In this document: one piece after another, positions 42,378 through 52,582 of the stretch
How the letters are laid out: each line of letters begins with the position of its first letter
Numbering within the stretch: the first letter of the stretch is position 1
Assembly: GCA_025526995.1 (NCBI GenBank)
Contig: JAHLKG010000007.1
Location: 1,054,001-1,118,000 of the forward strand
Length of the DNA: 64,000 nt
Reading direction: 5' to 3'
Source: Powellomyces hirtus
Lineage: Eukaryota > Chytridiomycota > Chytridiomycetes > Spizellomycetales > Powellomycetaceae
Position numbers and translations under genes: made by a program
Notes under the pieces: generated by a model
Told to the model about the DNA's origin: nothing
Seen by the model: the letters and a program-made list of their open reading frames with translations, nothing else
Databases searched by the model: none

Positions 42378-43717
42378 TTATTTGGACGACGACGTGGAAC
42401 CCTGCCTCTTCTTGATTCTCGAGCTCTGTCTACGCACTCCATTCTGGGCGTCCACCAGGTGCTGCGGGATCCAGTCCATGTCGGGTTTGCCCGGCTCGGC
42501 GGTGGATTCCACGACGGGGGCAGCGGCAGCGGCAGCGCGCTTTGTGCGAGACCCAGCCTTCTTCTTGTTGCCACCCATGAACGAGTCGTACGACATGTAC
42601 GCGATGCCGCCAAGGAGAGCCAGGGTCATGAGGTAGATGGAGATGCTGATTGGGATGAGAAGGGGGGGTGTCATTCTTTTTTTTTTCCGTTTTCGACAAG
42701 CGCGTTTAAGGATGCTGTCTTTTTTTTTTTTTTTACCTCTGGAGATCAAACATGGAATCGTTCTCAACCACTTTGACGAGACCCTTGTAACCGACCGTAC
42801 GGCGAGATTTGCCCTCCTATTCCCCACAAAAAGAAAAAAAAAACATCAAAACACATGAGCTTCACCGCGCATCCCCCACAACCCCTTTCCGAGTCAACGC
42901 ACCTCATCAGTCACATCGACATAGATAACCAGACCATGTTCACCCGGCTCCGACTCCAGCTCAAACTTGTACGTAACCGTAACCTTGTCGGACGGGCCCA
43001 CCGCAGTCTTGTAGCTCCTCGCAGTCAACTGACAGAAATATAAAAAAAAACACAAAACACGTCAGTATCCGTATCCTCGCTATCCTTCCTCGAGTGAATA
43101 ACCTACATTACGCTTCGGCATGGTATGGTTGTTGGGCTGGGAGAGGAACCCCGACACGGCGAAAACCGTCTGCTTCAGCTCGCCCTGGTTATCAATATGG
43201 AGCTTGATTTCGGTCGCTTCCCCCGCCGTAATCACTGCAGTCGCACACAATCGGCAAAAAAAAAGGGAAAAAAAAAGAAAAACGAAATCTCACATTAGAT
43301 TCACAGCACAAACCACGGCCTCTCCAACCCAACAGAGAAGCGGCGGGGAGTGGTTCCGCAGTTTGCAGTTGCAGTTGTTGCTAGGAAGCCGACGTACTGT
43401 TGAACGGGTTGGCGGGGAATTCATGCGTGAAAATCAAGCCCGTTTTCGAATCGATCCGCTGACGCTCGGCATCCTGCGTGGCGGCCGCTGCTCCAATGAC
43501 TATCCAGCATCAACAACAACAACAACAACAACAACAACACCGACAGCGGGGAAGAGAATGGTAGGAGATAAATATGTGTACAAGCGTTTTTGCCAACATG
43601 AACATGTCAAGATCAAATGCTTCCAGTCGGGGTTGGGGGTGTAGAATACATACAGCAGGGCGAGATGACAGCCAAGACCAGAGCCAGACACACGAGGAAG
43701 GAACGTGGGAAGTGCAT
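42378..43717 (-). CDS. SSR1: Translocon-associated protein alpha (TRAP-alpha / Irc22-like)
   Basis: Minus-strand exons join through a signal peptide (MHFPRSFLVCLALVLAVIS), a luminal domain and a single C-terminal membrane segment. The luminal part reads THEFPANPFN, TVITAGEATEIKLHIDNQG, FAVSGFLSQPNNHTMPKRN, LTARSYKTAVGPSDKVTVTY, then EPGEHGLVIYVDVTDE and GKSRRTVGYKGLVKVVEN. The membrane segment is SIYLMTLALLGGIAYMSYDS, followed by a basic cytosolic tail rich in Lys, Arg and Ala. The immunoglobulin-like domain with F-P-x-N-P-F...G-x-x-x-x-x-x-L-x-x-x-N matches TRAP-alpha and yeast Irc22, which sit beside the Sec61 channel and assist ER import. About six exons are present; the short last ones are interrupted by T- or A-rich introns. 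Cleavage after the signal is likely near residue 20. Confidence 0.85.
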
Positions 43718-44326
43718 GGTGCGGGGAATAAGTTACGACGGGCGGGTGTGCGTAAGGCAAGGACGAAAATCCAACACCTCCTTTTGACGGGGGGCGGTAC
43801 AGGTACAGGTACGGTAAGCGGGAGCGGCAACATCAAGCAAGCCCAGCAGCCCAGTTTGGCCGCCTGCAACCCAACCAGCCACGTCCGCGACGCGCATCCC
43901 TTTTCGATGCCCACATACAATAAACTCTGCAGGTTTGTTGGGAAGAAACCAATTGTGTTAGGAAGACTATCGGGCTTCACAAGATGGAGCCTATAGTCAT
44001 CGCGACAGCTCACTAGCCTTCAAAATATGTAAAAAGGAACTGGCTTTTGAAACTGAGTGGTACCCGCTCCCAACCTGGTCTTGCATCGCTCGATCGTAGT
44101 CCCGATTGCCTTCCCTGGTGTTGACCAGTATAATCAAACCGAAAACACCGACTATTGTTTTCATTCGCGGCATACAATATAGCAGCTGGCCACTCAGAAG
44201 AGAAACGATTGCCGAAATCATGCTCTAGTTCCAATGATGCTAAACGCAATACTGTCGTCGCTGGGGCAAGAAAACCCGACCGGCACATGACCATTCAGAG
44301 CAACGCAGACTGTTTGAGAAGACACA

Positions 44327-44958
44327 GTGCCTATGCTTGGCGACACCAATCATGCTCTTTTCACTCTTGATGTTGATTTTTGCTCGCTGCTCTCGTCCGA
44401 ATGGATCGGATGCGCATCCGGACGGCGTCGAAAATGTCTATCCAGCACATCCAGCAAATCCTTCGAGAAGAAGGTCAATCCTTCGTCCCCCGCATTATCT
44501 TATCCCTGCACCAGAAGGGAATCAAGATATCCCACTAGCAGGTCATGCAAGCTTGCCGCTCTTGGCACTTTACCCAATGAAGGCAATATCGGCGGCCGGT
44601 CCATCACAATGTACAAAATGTTCCCCAAAAAAGCTCTGCACATCACGGATACAATAAGCGGCCGGGAACCGAAACAAAGAATCGTTGATGTGATTGAACT
44701 TCCCTCCCCGAAACTCGGTCGGTTGTACCGGGTAGTCTCGAACATGCCGAAGTAGTGGTGAATGATGTCGCTGGAGGAGTTTGCCGCTAAGTACCGCGGT
44801 ACAGGATGGGAATACAATGGGATGAAGAAAGCATACAATCAGGACTTGAGAATAGATTTTTACAGTAGTGGGTTGGACGCTGGCGGTTTTTCACTTAAAT
44901 TCCGTGCCCGGCCGTTGGAGGACATCATTGTGATGGAAAAAGAAGGTCGGTCGGGGTG
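44327..44958 (+). pseudogene. Decayed ORF with two internal stops
   Basis: The frame starting at 44327 runs to a TAG at 44753. After one codon it meets a TGA (44759-44761), then stays open in the same frame from the ATG at 44762 to a stop at 44958. Together about 208 codons are interrupted only by two closely spaced stops. The downstream part looks protein-like (FAAKYRGTGWEYNGMKKAYN, DLRIDFYSSGLDAGGFSLKF) and so does the part just upstream (DVIELPSPKLGRLYRVVSN). I do not recognise a family. It could be a dead gene, a gene with a small in-frame intron removing the stops, or chance. The adjoining tandem duplication copies its last codons. Confidence 0.35.
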
Positions 44959-45093
44959 AATGATGTTGATCAATTCATAACATCGAGGTGAACAAAAAAA
45001 TATGCGGTAGTCGTGGAAAAAGAAGGTCGGTCGGGGTGAAGGATGTTGATCAACTCATAACATCGAGGTGAACAAAAAAATATGCAATGGTCG
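44934..45093. repeat. Direct tandem duplication, period 80 bp
   Basis: Two copies lie head to tail: 44934-45013 and 45014-45093. Both begin tggaaaaagaaggtcggtcg and both contain aacatcgaggtgaac followed by an A7 run. They differ at only a few positions (for example gaatgatg versus gaaggatg, and aattcat versus aactcat), so the duplication is recent. Confidence 0.9.
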
Positions 45094-46139
45094 TGGTTTC
45101 CCAAGGAAACAAAAGCCTAGGCCGGCACTTCAACATACTCAAGTGCATAGTGACCATACTAAGAATCTGGTCCGATGCAATTCGATCGGAACAAAGCAAA
45201 ACTAAAAAGTTTGGGCAACACAGCACCAGCACCAGCATGCTGATGGTAAAGGAATGTATAATCATGTGAAGCAAACTGAAGAACTCAGCCCCCGCGATTT
45301 CAGAAGTCGCAGCTTAACGCTTAACCCGCTGGCGACAAGTCCGGCATCACAAAAACGAAGCCGAGCCCTTGTGCCCCCAGAAAGCAAGTGATAACGAGGT
45401 GGTGGCTTGCGCCGTCGCAGAATCTGCTAACTCACGCGGACAGACCATACTTTGAACAAGTTGCGTGGATGTGGGACGAACTACTGGACGCCCTCAACGC
45501 CAAACCCTACGTAACGGCTGAGGTTATGTGAACTTCGACCAACCTCATAAGGCATCAGGCGCGGAGAATCCCAGGCCAAAAGCCAGCAGAAAACTGTTAA
45601 GAGAGGCGCAGCAGATTCCCAACCAGCGTCGCCAGCACTTGGCGGGCCCGCCGAGTAAAAAATTGAAGGTGCTTTTCGGCCGCTGGGCTTGCTGTCGGTC
45701 TGACACATACCGCGTTTTTGTCACACTTCTCTTATCACATCGCGCAGATCACACTAGCTGAGTACAGTATAAGCAGTGCTCAAGTGGCCAGCCCGCGTAA
45801 AGGCGTTTGTGGTTTGGTTCTTTGCGGAAGGGAAAACGGTGCTGGGTTTCGAAAAGTGATCTCCAACGACATTGGTCATTTCCCTCATCCACGTCTACAC
45901 GCTGGTCCCACTTCTGACGCATGGGTAATTACTGGAGCGCTCTTCGCGCAAAGGAGTAAGTAGTGTATGGGTTGGCCGCAAACGGCGGGTTGTGAAAATC
46001 TTTCATTGTGGAATGTACTCGTTGTCCTGACCGTTGTGTTTTTTGTTTGTGGTCCGGTAGTCCTGATCAGTTGCTTGGTACGGATCACTGATGTGTTTAA
46101 TATTTCGAAGTGGAGGAGTTTTCATAATGCGGTGCATTT

Positions 46140-47898
46140 ATGTGTATTCACACTGGTCTATTCATAGGGTACAGCACGTACAAGGTTGTCAAAGTCAAAG
46201 ACCGCTACCTGGGGATTCTTTACTACGGCTCGGTGATTTGTATTTTCGGATACATTTTCTACAGCATTTTCTCGCAGGAGCTGTATTTGAAAAAGTCGCC
46301 GCCAACTGCTGGTGAGTGGAAGTTAGAAACAAAACAAAAAAAAGAAAAGTGAAAGGAGGCAGGCGGATTTTGGGTGATTGACACGACGCGCTTATTTGTA
46401 GGATTTGTTAGAGCGAGTGTAAGGTTGAGGCCCGAGTTCAGCACTGTGACGCCCCCGTATTGCGTGATCAGCCCGCCGTTGGAAGGGAATAATACGTTTG
46501 GGGGATGTCTGAAGTGGACGGCTGAGCAGGTGGGGGGAACTGACTCGGTCGGGAAGCATATGTGGCAAAGCGGTTAGCGCTGATTAAGCTGCATTGTCGC
46601 ATTGTAGATTGCGTTCCCCTACGATGGCGAACTTGACACGGTGTTCCTAACAACTCGAGTGACGATGGGGACTACACCGCCTCCCACTCCACCGTGCACA
46701 AACTACTGGACCAGCCCGGCTTGTTTGCCGCCCTCGTACGACGAACTCAAAAAAACCACGCCCACGCAAACCTTCTACGTTGCCAATGTGGAAGACCTCA
46801 CGATCCGTGTCGATCACGGTGTGCTCGTGCGGTTCGGCAACTCGTTCTTGGGACCTGGGTCCCAAACCCTCTCGTCGAAGCAAATGTATGGATCCATGTC
46901 GGTCGGGTGTGGGAGTGGGGCCACCACCCCGCCGCGATTGGCGTGGGGAGAAGAGTATAGAACGAATAGGGCGACGGCGAATCATTTGGATACGTTTACG
47001 TTGCGGGATTTGATCATGGCCAGCAATTGTACGGAGAAAAATTTGGATTTGCAGAGTTTGGCGATGGCAGATGGAGCACGAGATGGCGAGAATTTGAGGA
47101 GTTCGGGGTTTGTCATCTCTGGTAAGCATCGAGAGCCCTCGCGAGGATGGAGGAGAGTGGTGGGGTTTGAAACGAGACTGGACCTAAATGATTTCGTCTT
47201 TCAGCCCCTATCATCTACAGCAGTGCCAAACTGGGGGGTGAGACTAAAGTCACGTATCAGTATGTCCCTGCCCAGAGTAAGTTCTTTATCCGGTGCATGG
47301 TGCGTCATGCAAGCCCGCTGGGGCTGACTCTTTTTTTTTTTTTTTTTTTTTTTTTTGGTTTCCCGCAGTCCCAGAAACGGAATACAAAGTAACTGAATCC
47401 ATCGTGCAACCCGACGGCTCCATTATGTATCTCGTCCGCCACGGCATCCGCATTGTCTTTACCCAAACCGGTGAAATCGGAGCCTTTGATTTTATGTCGC
47501 TCCTCACCTCTCTCGTTGCCGCCACAGCCCTGCTTCGAGTCGCGTCCCTCATTGTCGAATTCCTCATGCTGTGGGTCATGCCCCACAAACACCTCTACAT
47601 GAAAGCCAAGTTTGAAAACACGGCGGATTTTAGCGATATAAGAGACCGATTGGAGGCGAGGGAGGAGAACGAAAAGTTGAAGAAGAAGATGGCGTTTATG
47701 GCCACGCATAATGGACATTTGCCCGAGGAGGAGGAAGCAGAATTGAATGCAACAGGAGGCGCGGGACCGTCCATGTCGCAGACCGGACCGAGTATCCCCC
47801 CGATACCGGCCATGCCGAGCTTGAGCATGCGCAGCATACAGGTGTTGCCGATGGTGGAACATACGGACTTGAAGTATGACAAGTACGATAAAGTTTGA
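46140..47898 (+). CDS. P2X-type ATP-gated cation channel
   Basis: Five exons (46140..46311, 46402..46529, 46608..47121, 47205..47276, 47369..47898) give 471 residues. P2X architecture is clear: a short cytosolic N-terminus with the conserved Y-x-T-x-K (YSTYKVVKVKDRYLGILY), TM1 (GSVICIFGYIFYSIF), a long ectodomain with several cysteines (PPYC, GGCLKW, PPCTNYWTSPACLPP, VGCGSG, SNCTEK) and FYVANVEDLTIRVDHGV, then RHGIRIVFTQTGEIGAFDF and TM2 (SLLTSLVAATALLRVASLI). The last two match the G-I-R-x-D...G-x-x-G-x-F-D-x...G-x-A-L-L-x-V-A-S end of P2X receptors. P2X homologues are known from Dictyostelium (some on the contractile vacuole) and basal fungi. The usual ATP-contacting lysines are not evident (see findings). 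The first codons are uncertain: a separate upstream exon ending at the ...tcatag acceptor (46168) is possible. Confidence 0.85.
47331..47356 (+). repeat. T26 homopolymer inside a P2X intron
   Basis: An uninterrupted run of 26 T precedes the acceptor ...ggtttcccgcag of the fourth intron of the P2X gene. It may act as an extreme polypyrimidine tract and is also a likely spot for sequencing length error. Confidence 0.85.
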
Positions 47899-48235
47899 GA
47901 ACGTTCATTTTTTGGGGAGAGTGGGATGGAGGGCACAAGGTTTTGCTTTTTGATAGAGTAGATAGGGGCCAGAGGTTTTTTTTGAAAGAAGGAGGGTGTT
48001 CTTATAGAGATTGACTTTAGATGTCCTCATGTTGGGTAATAGATACGGTTTTGTTTGCGACTACCGACGTTGTATTATGCCTGGGACGACTGGGCGGTGA
48101 ACCGGTCTGATTGTCGATGGCAGGCGAAAAGGACATTGGACCAGCGAATGCGGTCCAACTACACTGTATCGATTCAAAAAGGCTATCACGAATCTAGTCT
48201 CACTATTACTAAACCGCTTTCTAGTCGAGAGCAAG
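47899..48235. other. Convergent intergenic region
   Basis: These 337 bases lie between the P2X stop and the next minus-strand stop. Nothing else is recognised. Confidence 0.4.
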
Positions 48236-49426
48236 TCATCCACATCTGATCCCAAACTCTTTCCGAATAGCACGCAGGACGATGTCAGCGGGATATTCAT
48301 CGAGGTCGTCGTGTAGAGCAGCGGCACTAGAGTTTGGGGTGTTGTGCCCCTGCAGCGCGACTGAACGTAAGTGGACAATGTCCTTTAAGACGATATCCAG
48401 TTCGTCGTCATGATGCAGGCCCGTATTCAGCATCACGTCCAAAAACCGCGTGCGGACGTCCCGCACCGCTTCTCCAATATTCACATTTGATTTACTCTTC
48501 TTGGGTGATGGCGAGGGTCTCGCGTCCGGTGTCATCAGATACATCCACGCCGTGGACGGCTGGTCTACATCCAGCACCCGTGGCACATATGTCCCGCTCC
48601 GTCTCAACTTTGCCACATTCACCACATGTCCCACGGTGGAACTCTTCTGCATCTGGTGCCAGGTCTGGGCATCGAATGTGCGGCGCCACACGTGCAGGCG
48701 ATTGAGGGTCTGCTCGGCGCGGTCGAGAGCGGAGATGGTGGTGACGTCGGTGACGTGGTAGTAGCGGAAACGCGGGCCGAAACGGAGCCAGACCGAGGAC
48801 CAGACGCGTTGAAGGATGGTGAGGAGGCGGTATTGGATGAGTGTGCGGTAAGTGGAGCGCGGGTCTTTGGTGGTTGTGGTGGACGTTGAGGAGGGTGAAG
48901 GGAGAGGAGGGTTGGTGGTGCGCATTTGGGCTAGGGAGTCGACCAGAGCGTCGACTTGAATCAGAGCGGTGTCGAGCTGGGCTGCGAGAATTTTGTTGTA
49001 TTTGACGTACCGTGCTGGGATGGTGGATATGACGTAGATCATGGCTTCGATTCCAGCGTCTATGTCGTCCGAGTCTGTCCTTCGAGATGTCGTTGTTTTT
49101 GTCTTTTCCGAATGTTTTTCCACCTGATCTTCATTCGTCGGTGGGACTGGATCCGCGGGCTCAGGTTTCGGCACTGGGTGCTTTGTAGCAGCAACGGGCC
49201 ACGAATCAGCGCCATCGTCCCATTTGACATCGCTTTTGCACCGCAGCGCGTACAATCCTGGCGGGACTCGCAGTTCCGGATCTGACAGTGCAATATCTGG
49301 GTCGCTCAGGCCGACGAGACACGGGGAGGAGCGTGGCGAGATGTGGAGCGCGGAGAAGATGGTGCGGAGGGAGGTGGGTTTTATGGGGCCGTAGGTTGTG
49401 CCGTCATAGGTTATTTGGATGGACAT
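48236..49426 (-). CDS. Unknown 396-residue protein
   Basis: A single uninterrupted minus-strand frame that I do not recognise. The start looks folded (MSIQITYDGTTYGPIKPTSL, then LFSALHISP-like segments) and could be a small beta domain. A charged Glu/Lys/Thr-rich linker follows, then a helical domain of about 220 residues: IEAMIYVISTIPARYVKYNK, LIQVDALVDSLAQMRT, YRLLTILQRVWSSVWLRFGP, LDRAEQTLNRLHVWRRTFD and LDIVLKDIVHLRSVALQG. There is no signal peptide or membrane segment. The codon pattern and length make a real gene likely. It is divergent from DPP3, with 378 bases between the starts. Confidence 0.6.
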   Translation of the reverse strand: MSIQITYDGTTYGPIKPTSLRTIFSALHISPRSSPCLVGLSDPDIALSDPELRVPPGLYALRCKSDVKWDDGADSWPVAATKHPVPKPEPADPVPPTNEDQVEKHSEKTKTTTSRRTDSDDIDAGIEAMIYVISTIPARYVKYNKILAAQLDTALIQVDALVDSLAQMRTTNPPLPSPSSTSTTTTKDPRSTYRTLIQYRLLTILQRVWSSVWLRFGPRFRYYHVTDVTTISALDRAEQTLNRLHVWRRTFDAQTWHQMQKSSTVGHVVNVAKLRRSGTYVPRVLDVDQPSTAWMYLMTPDARPSPSPKKSKSNVNIGEAVRDVRTRFLDVMLNTGLHHDDELDIVLKDIVHLRSVALQGHNTPNSSAAALHDDLDEYPADIVLRAIRKEFGIRCG

Positions 49427-49804
49427 GGTGGGGTGGTGGGATGTGAGTGGGTGGACATGGTAGGCGGGTCAGAGTTGGGATATTGCTTCTTTCTGGCTTG
49501 TGATGAAGACGGAAATAGAGTCGTGGCTATTGTGAGGGTCGAATCTTGGTGATGGGTTTAAGCTCAAGTTTATGTGTATATGGCGTTTTTTATTTTGCGT
49601 TTTGGAACGTTGGGAGGCCAATCGGGGGCCAGAGTCGCCAGACATATCGCGGGGACTTCAAGGGGTTGAATTGACAGGTTTTGACGGTAAACTCCGACGC
49701 GCGCAGCTAAGCAGCAGCAGCGACGAGTTGTGATCGGCGGTAAACAACAAGGGGCTTGCACAGAGAGTATAGATAGGAAGTACAAGTAGACATTAGAGTA
49801 GAGC
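49427..49804. promoter_or_regulatory. Divergent promoter region, unknown gene / DPP3
   Basis: These 378 bases separate two divergently oriented start codons and must carry both promoters. No element was verified. Confidence 0.35.
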
Positions 49805-52288
49805 ATGTTGCGTTTGGGCAAAACACTACTACTCTCCTCTAGGTATCCAAAGACCATCACTCCCACAACTACCACCTTCCTCTCCTCCACTCCAAACACC
49901 ACTCGTCGCATCATGACCGTCGCCTCAAACCAGTACCTGGCCGACACCAACGCCCCGATCTGCCGGTTGGAAGTCAGCAAGCATTTCGACACCCTCACCG
50001 ACACCCAAAAGCTCTACGCCCACTACATTGCTCGCGCATCCTGGGAAGGCGCCCGCGTCCTCTCCCGCTCTCAATCTGAATACGCGCCTGGCCTGTACCA
50101 GCTGTTTGAGGAAATCTTCACGGACCCAGCTGCTCGCGAATCGCAACCCCGTGTTCGTGATATCGAGGCGTTGAAGGCAAAGGCTGGCTTGAGTGAGGAT
50201 TCGTGGAAGTACTTTTTGGAGTATGCTGCTCAGGTATTCATGCGTACTGTTTATGAGGAGACGAGATGCTTGAAATGGATGTCTTACCTGCTCTGTGTGG
50301 TAACAGGTCTTTTACAACCTTGGAAACTTCAAATCGTTCGGAGACACCAAATTCTTGCCCCGCCTGCCGGTCGACGAGTTGGAGAAAGTCGTCAAGAGCG
50401 CGGATTCCCCTAAAGCTACCGAGCTCTTTGGTCAACTTCGTGAATTCATCTACCAGGTTGAGCCAACTGAAGGCCTACTGATCGGATTCCCCGCTGAAGG
50501 ACACATTTCGGGTTACTACAGGTTTGTTTACGAAGACATTTCAGTGTTGATCTTTTACGTTTATGTTTACAAAGCAGCTCACACTAGTGATGTTTGATAG
50601 CTCGAATGTATCCAAGGCTGATGTTCAGACTGTTCAAGCGCTGCTGGAAAAGAGCGACATCTCTGCCCTGAATACGCGTCTTCTGAAGACTTCCGACAAC
50701 AAATTCGAGCTACATGTTGCTTGCGCCGACGCCTACAAACCAACCAAAACCCTAAAGGGGGACGACGGACTGGAAGTCAAGGTCATCTACGGAGAATTCG
50801 CTCCTCACTTTGCAAAAATCGAAGAGAACATTCGAAAAGCCATCCCATATGCGGCCAATAAGCACCAGAAGAAGATGTTGGAGTGCTACGCCGAGTCTTT
50901 CCACACTGGTTCTATCGAAGCACACCGAGAATCTCAGCGACACTGGATCAAGGATGTTGGGCCAACTGGTAAGAGCAATGGGGGAGGCGATCACGAAGCA
51001 TTCTGCAAATGCTAAAGTGATTCGAATCTGTTTGCAGTTGAAACCAACATTGGGTTCATCGAGACCTACCGAGACCCTGCTGGCGTTCGCGCCGAATGGG
51101 AGGGTTTCGTCGCTGTTGTCAACAAGGAGATGACGCAAAAGTTTGAGGTCCTGGTGAACAAAGCTGAAAAGTTTGTTGGACGACTGCCGTGGCCGAAGGA
51201 GTTCGAGGTTGACAAGTTCATCAAGCCCGATTTCACGTCGCTGGAAGTCATGAGCTTTGCAACTTCGGGATCCCCGCCTGCCGGTATCAACATCCCCAAC
51301 TACAATGACATTCGTATGGCGGAAGGTTTCAAGAACGTTTCTCTCGGCAACGTTCTAAGCGCCAAGGCCCCTAACGAAAAGATCACTTTCGTGAAGGAGG
51401 AGGACCTGGCTCTGTTCAAAAAATACATGGGACCTGCCTTTGAAGTACAAGTCGGCCTGCACGAACTCCTAGGCCACGGAAGCGGAAAGCTGCTCCAGGA
51501 AGAGCCGGCTGGCAAATATAATTTTGATCATGACAACCTCCCCATCTCGCCCATCACCGGAAAGAAGATCACCACGTGGTACAAGCCGGGAGAAACGTGG
51601 GGATCGGTGTTCAAATCGGCGGCTAGCTCGTATGAAGAATGCAGAGCGGAGGCTGTGGCCATGTATCTGTGCGTGGATCGCGAAATCTTGTCCATCTTTG
51701 GCCACAATGACCAGGAAGCTTTGGATATTTTTTTCTGCTGCTACCTGCAGATGGCGCGCGCTGGTCTTGTTGCGCTGGAATTCTACGGTATGCCATCTCC
51801 TGTTGCGATTATGCCTATGGAGCTCTCAAACTAGAATGTATTTCGTTTGTCACCCTCCAGATCCCAAGTCCAAAAAGTGGGGCCAAGCGCACATGCAAGC
51901 TAGGTTCGCTATCCTTCAGGTCTTCCTCGAAGCCGGCCTCGTCAAGATTGAAACCAACACCTCGGGCGACAACCTCGCCATCCACCTCGACCGCACCAAG
52001 ATCGAAACCGATGGTGTCCAAGCCGTCGGAACCTTCCTCCAGAAACTCAACGTCTACAAAGCTACCGCCGACGCCGCCGAAGGACTCAAGTTTTACACGG
52101 CGCAAACCACCGTACCCGATTCGTGGGCTAAATACCGCGATATTGTGCTGGCGCAGAAGCAGCCCCGCAAGATCTTTCTTCAGTGCAATACCTTTGTGGA
52201 GGAGAGTAGCACGGAGAAGGTGGTGTTCAAGGAGTACCCTGTGACACTGGAGGGATATATTGAGTCGTGCATTGAGCGGAACGTGTAG
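49805..52288 (+). CDS. DPP3: Dipeptidyl peptidase III (zinc peptidase M49)
   Basis: Five exons (49805..50233, 50307..50521, 50601..50968, 51038..51787, 51861..52288) give 729 residues, the family's usual size. The M49 zinc signature HELLGH lies at 51460-51477 and the second ligand motif EECRAE at 51634-51651. Other family blocks are PAEGHISGYYSSNVSKADV, DVGPTVETNIGFIETYRDP, and AGINIPNYNDIRMAEGFKNV. DPP III removes dipeptides from the N-termini of short peptides, mostly in the cytosol, and the animal form also binds KEAP1. The first 35 residues (MLRLGKTLLLSSRYPKT...) are basic and Ser/Thr-rich, like a mitochondrial presequence, and a second in-frame ATG (49913, MTVASNQYL) marks where the conserved protein starts. 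Two products from one gene are therefore possible. Confidence 0.95.
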
Positions 52289-52582
52289 AAAGGATGTAAA
52301 AGCTTTGTCCCCGGATACGCAATATCATGCCCGGCTCCCTCATACCCGTTCCCATCCACCATCACACCCTGCCCATGTGTGTTCGCAGACTTTACTTCCG
52401 TGCAGAAAAGATGCATACACTATGTTTAGTATCTGTAAACCATTATAAATCTTACAGACGATTCAGCATACTTTCAACGTATCAAGAACGCTGAGGACAC
52501 ATGTATTAAGTTACAATAATATTGCAGGTAGTAAGTAAGAAAATATAACATCTGGAAGCGCGGGGGCCAGAATCCCTGCAGC

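Larger units (their letters stand above)
43718..46139. other. Gene-poor stretch of about 2.4 kb with a relic ORF
   Basis: This interval lies between TRAP-alpha and the P2X receptor. It has lower GC than its flanks. It holds a broken reading frame (44327-44958), an 80 bp tandem duplication and scattered short frames. It probably contains the promoters of both divergent neighbours plus decayed sequence. Confidence 0.45.
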
